A program made the translations under genes and the position numbers. From Moorella thermoacetica (GTDB taxonomy: Bacteria; Bacillota; DSM-521; Neomoorellales; Neomoorellaceae): DNA of 64,000 nt. The stretch covers positions 274,001 to 338,000 of the forward strand of contig NZ_CP012369.1 of assembly GCF_001267405.1 (NCBI RefSeq), written 5' to 3'. The notes beneath the pieces are model-generated. The model was not told where the DNA came from. It did no database searches and was given only the letters and a program-made list of their open reading frames with translations. Every line of letters begins with the position of its first letter. Position 1 is the stretch's first letter. Below, one piece after another: positions 61,798 to 64,000 of this stretch.

Positions 61798-61968
61798 TTT
61801 CGTTTTTCACCTCTACAAATAGATTTTTGCCTTGCCCATTTGATTTATTGTGCTAAATTTCGCTTCCTTGTCATTCATGCTTTTTGCAGCTAGTGATTTC
61901 ATGGTTCACGGAGGAGCATCGGTCACCGTGATTGATTTTCCGAAAATAAGCTAAATAAATTCAAAACA

Positions 61969-61996
61969 TACCCTGGAGCCTTAAACTCCAGGGTTT
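61969..61996 (-). terminator. Terminator of the kdgK transcript
   Basis: CCCTGGAG pairs with CTCCAGGG; on the minus strand it is followed by TATGTTTTG. Confidence 0.75.
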
Positions 61997-62001
61997 TCTG
62001 T

Positions 62002-63024
62002 TTATCGCTGTACCCTGCCGGAAGCGTCGCCGCGCATAAGGCTCAAAACTTCTTCGCGGGTGACATGGTTAAAATCGCCTGGGATGGTATGCTTCAGGCA
62101 GGAAGCAGCCACGGCAAATTCCAGGGCCTCTGCTGGGGCAAAGCCTTCCGTCAGGGCGTAGATTAAGCCGCCGGCAAAGGCGTCACCGCCGCCGACCCGG
62201 TCCACAATGTGGATCTGGTAACGGCGCGAGCGGTAAAACTCCTGGCCATCGTAGATGAGGGCCGACCAGCCGTTATCAAAGGCTGAAAAGCTCTCCCTTA
62301 AGGTGATGGCTACTTTTTGCAGGTTAAAGCGATTTAATAGCTCCCTGGCCACCTGGCGGTAACCTTCTTCGTTAATCTCCCCTTTGGTAACATCGGAAGC
62401 AGCCGCTTTAATGCCAAAAACCTTCTCCGCATCTTCTTCGTTGCCGATGGCTACATCAACATAAGTCATTAATTCCGTCATGGTCGCCCTGGCCTGCTCA
62501 GGAGTCCAGAGGTTCTTGCGGTAGTTAAGGTCACAGCTAACTGTAAGGCCCATTTCTTTCGCCTTCCGGGCAGCTTCCAGGGTGACAGCGGCTACATTTT
62601 CTCCCAGGGCGGGGGTAATACCGGTAAAGTGAAACCAGGAAGCTCCGGAAAAAATCCTGGCCCAGTCAAATTCACCCGGCTGTACCCCGGCGATACTGGC
62701 GTACTTACGGTCATAAACAACTTTTGAAGGTCGCTGGGAGGCCCCGGTTTCCAGGAAATAGATCCCCAGGCGTTCGCCTCCCTGGAGGATATGGCTGGTA
62801 TCCACGCCGTAACGGCGCAGGTGGTTGATGGCTGCCTGGCCCAAAGGGTTGGCCGGGACTTTGGTGACGAAAGCGGCCTCGGCACCATAATTGACCACGG
62901 AACAGGCGACGTTGGCCTCGCCGCCCCCGTAAGTAACGTTAAAGGATTCTGCTTGAACAAAACGCTGGTACTCCGGCGTCGATAAACGCAACATGATTTC
63001 TCCAAAGGTAATAATCTTGGCCAT
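62002..63024 (-). CDS. kdgK: 2-keto-3-deoxygluconate kinase (PfkB family)
   Basis: 340 residues. FGEIMLRLSTPEYQRF and YGGGEANVACSVVNYG at the N-terminus, then the PfkB signature VDRVGGGDAFAGGLIYAL with the catalytic Asp. Makes 2-keto-3-deoxy-6-phosphogluconate. GGGAGG precedes the ATG. The next gene upstream, eda, cleaves the product. Confidence 0.92.
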   Translation of the reverse strand: MAKIITFGEIMLRLSTPEYQRFVQAESFNVTYGGGEANVACSVVNYGAEAAFVTKVPANPLGQAAINHLRRYGVDTSHILQGGERLGIYFLETGASQRPSKVVYDRKYASIAGVQPGEFDWARIFSGASWFHFTGITPALGENVAAVTLEAARKAKEMGLTVSCDLNYRKNLWTPEQARATMTELMTYVDVAIGNEEDAEKVFGIKAAASDVTKGEINEEGYRQVARELLNRFNLQKVAITLRESFSAFDNGWSALIYDGQEFYRSRRYQIHIVDRVGGGDAFAGGLIYALTEGFAPAEALEFAVAASCLKHTIPGDFNHVTREEVLSLMRGDASGRVQR

Positions 63025-63138
63025 GGAAAACTACCTCCCTTGTTTTTCGAAAAAATTATTTACCACTTCCATGCATCTGGGCTTCCTGGCATTCATCCTG
63101 TTTCGGTTGGACCCTTCTAAAACAACCTTAGTGGTTGC

Positions 63139-63152
63139 AACAACGGTTAACT
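63139..63152. promoter_or_regulatory. Candidate IclR/KdgR operator upstream of kdgK
   Basis: AACAACGGTTAACT; the same 14-mer with one change occurs at 63886-63899 upstream of eda. A nearby inverted repeat CAACC-N5-GGTTG (63123-63137) adds symmetry. Confidence 0.4.
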
Positions 63153-63211
63153 GAGAGGCCAGTTGTTAGTAACTACCAGTGTATGGACCATTTGCCGTAA
63201 CCGGATGCCCC

Positions 63212-63856
63212 TTATAATCCTCTGGCGGCCCGGATGGCGGATACAAACTTCCGGGCTGTTTCTTTTACCAGCTCGTAATTGCCGGTTTTGGCTCCTTTGA
63301 TCAGCTCGCCGCCAACTCCTACAGCTTCACATCCGGCTTTGATCCACTGGGCGACGTTTTCCAGGCTGACACCGCCGGTGGGTATAATTGGCGCCTGGGG
63401 CAATGGCCCTTTGATTGCTTTAACCATTTCCGGCCCAAAAGCGCTGCCCGGGAAAAACTTGACGAAATCACTGCCGGCTTCCATAACTTCGACTATTTCT
63501 CTTATGGACATCGCCCCGGCCATGCAGACCTTTTGGTAGCGGTTGCAAGTCTTTACCATCTCCACGTCCAGGCAGGGGCTAACGAGGAATTCGGCTCCAG
63601 CCAGGATGGCCATCCTGGCGGTAGTGGCATCCAGGACTGTACCGGCACCAATTAAGATTTCACCTTCCCGGTAGGTGGTGGCCAGTTCCCGGATAACATC
63701 CAGGGCCCCCGGTATAGTCAAGGTAATTTCAATTGCTTCCACTCCTCCTGTTTTAACCGCCTCGGCAATCTTTAATGCCTGCTCAGGATTCTCAGCTCGT
63801 ACTACTGCTACAATGCCGCAGTCAATAATTCGCTGCATTACTTTTAGTTTTTGCAT
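63212..63856 (-). CDS. eda: KDPG/KHG aldolase
   Basis: 214 residues. CGIVAVVRAENPEQALKIAEA, GGVEAIEITLTIPGAL, LIGAGTVLDATTARMAI, FLVSPCLDVEMV, FVKFFPGSAFGPEMVKAIKGP with the Schiff-base lysine, and IIPTGGVSLENVAQW. Splits KDPG to pyruvate and glyceraldehyde-3-phosphate. ATG 63856 follows AAGGAGGGT at proper spacing; ATG 63862 is too near. Confidence 0.93.
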   Translation of the reverse strand: MQKLKVMQRIIDCGIVAVVRAENPEQALKIAEAVKTGGVEAIEITLTIPGALDVIRELATTYREGEILIGAGTVLDATTARMAILAGAEFLVSPCLDVEMVKTCNRYQKVCMAGAMSIREIVEVMEAGSDFVKFFPGSAFGPEMVKAIKGPLPQAPIIPTGGVSLENVAQWIKAGCEAVGVGGELIKGAKTGNYELVKETARKFVSAIRAARGL

Positions 63857-63885
63857 TGCCATACCCTCCTTGGTTCATTATATAA

Positions 63886-63899
63886 AACAACGGTTTACT
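63886..63899. promoter_or_regulatory. Candidate IclR/KdgR operator upstream of eda
   Basis: AACAACGGTTTACT within the short palindrome AAAC-AACG-GTTT, 30 bp upstream of the eda start; pairs with the site at 63139. Confidence 0.4.
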
Positions 63900-64000
63900 A
63901 TGATAAATATATTCTCTGTCCGGTAAAAAACTCCTTCTGTTTTAGCAAAAATTTTTAGCGACCATTTTTAGTTACTTCAATTTATAAACAAACTCGGGCC

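Overview
The window reads as a chromosomal segment of a thermophilic acetogen of the Moorella type (low-GC Gram-positive lineage with fairly GC-rich DNA). The evidence is a corrinoid methyltransferase set like the vanillate O-demethylase MtvABC, ferredoxin-linked 2-oxoacid oxidoreductase genes, a malyl-CoA route fit for glyoxylate use, a K+-insensitive membrane pyrophosphatase, and many GTG/TTG starts behind strong Shine-Dalgarno sequences. The genus call is recognition, not a database result.

Layout. 1-10.2 kb is core: the end of gpmI, eno, corA (minus), a DUF72 gene, a metallo-beta-lactamase-fold gene, secG, an HD protein, rnr, a UPF0180 gene, smpB and ssrA (tmRNA). 10.3-17 kb is mixed: a radical SAM gene, a zinc-ribbon gene, a secreted coiled-coil protein, a TauE/SafE exporter with a DUF1634 partner, tRNA-Ala(CGC) and tRNA-Val(CAC), a DUF4268 remnant, and a divergent HxlR regulator/iron-sulfur flavoprotein pair.

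17.6-34.6 kb is an organic-acid and aromatic catabolic region. It holds an IclR regulator, a four-subunit 2-oxoacid:ferredoxin oxidoreductase, an ADP-forming acyl-CoA synthetase, a UbiD-type decarboxylase with its BsdD-like small subunit, a DASS carboxylate transporter, a chemoreceptor and an MtvA/B/C-like O-demethylase set. A complete IS21-family element with a 6-bp target duplication has cut the last 13 codons off the mtvA-like gene.

35-41.2 kb is a signalling operon behind a c-di-GMP-I riboswitch: a zinc-ribbon/PilZ-like/PAS-like/RsbW-type ATPase gene (split by an IS3-family element), two STAS proteins, a SpoIIE-type phosphatase and a FapA/DUF342 protein. 41.2-42.1 kb is a yybP-ykoY (Mn2+) riboswitch with a GDT1-type manganese exporter. 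43-50 kb is a malate-CoA ligase/malyl-CoA lyase/malic enzyme operon with a structured leader, its first gene broken by an in-frame amber codon, followed on the minus strand by a thioesterase, a small unknown gene and glycerate kinase; together these fit glyoxylate/glycerate metabolism.

50-57.3 kb begins with an M-box (Mg2+) riboswitch driving a NitT/TauT-like ABC transporter that has no binding protein. folE/folB follow, then a decayed island (Rpn nuclease, broken response regulator-GGDEF gene, hicBA, integrase remnant) flanked by near-identical 19-bp direct repeats, then a stand-alone AAA-associated domain gene that probably belongs to the ABC system. 57.3-64 kb holds tRNA-Ala(GGC), a RusA remnant, a nucleotidyltransferase with a truncated HEPN partner, an IclR regulator, hppA, and kdgK and eda, which share an upstream motif.

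The points of greatest interest are the M-box-controlled ABC transporter, the c-di-GMP-controlled partner-switching/FapA operon, the oxidoreductase/decarboxylase cluster, the structured leader plus amber-interrupted mtkA, and the two clean IS insertions into recognisable genes.
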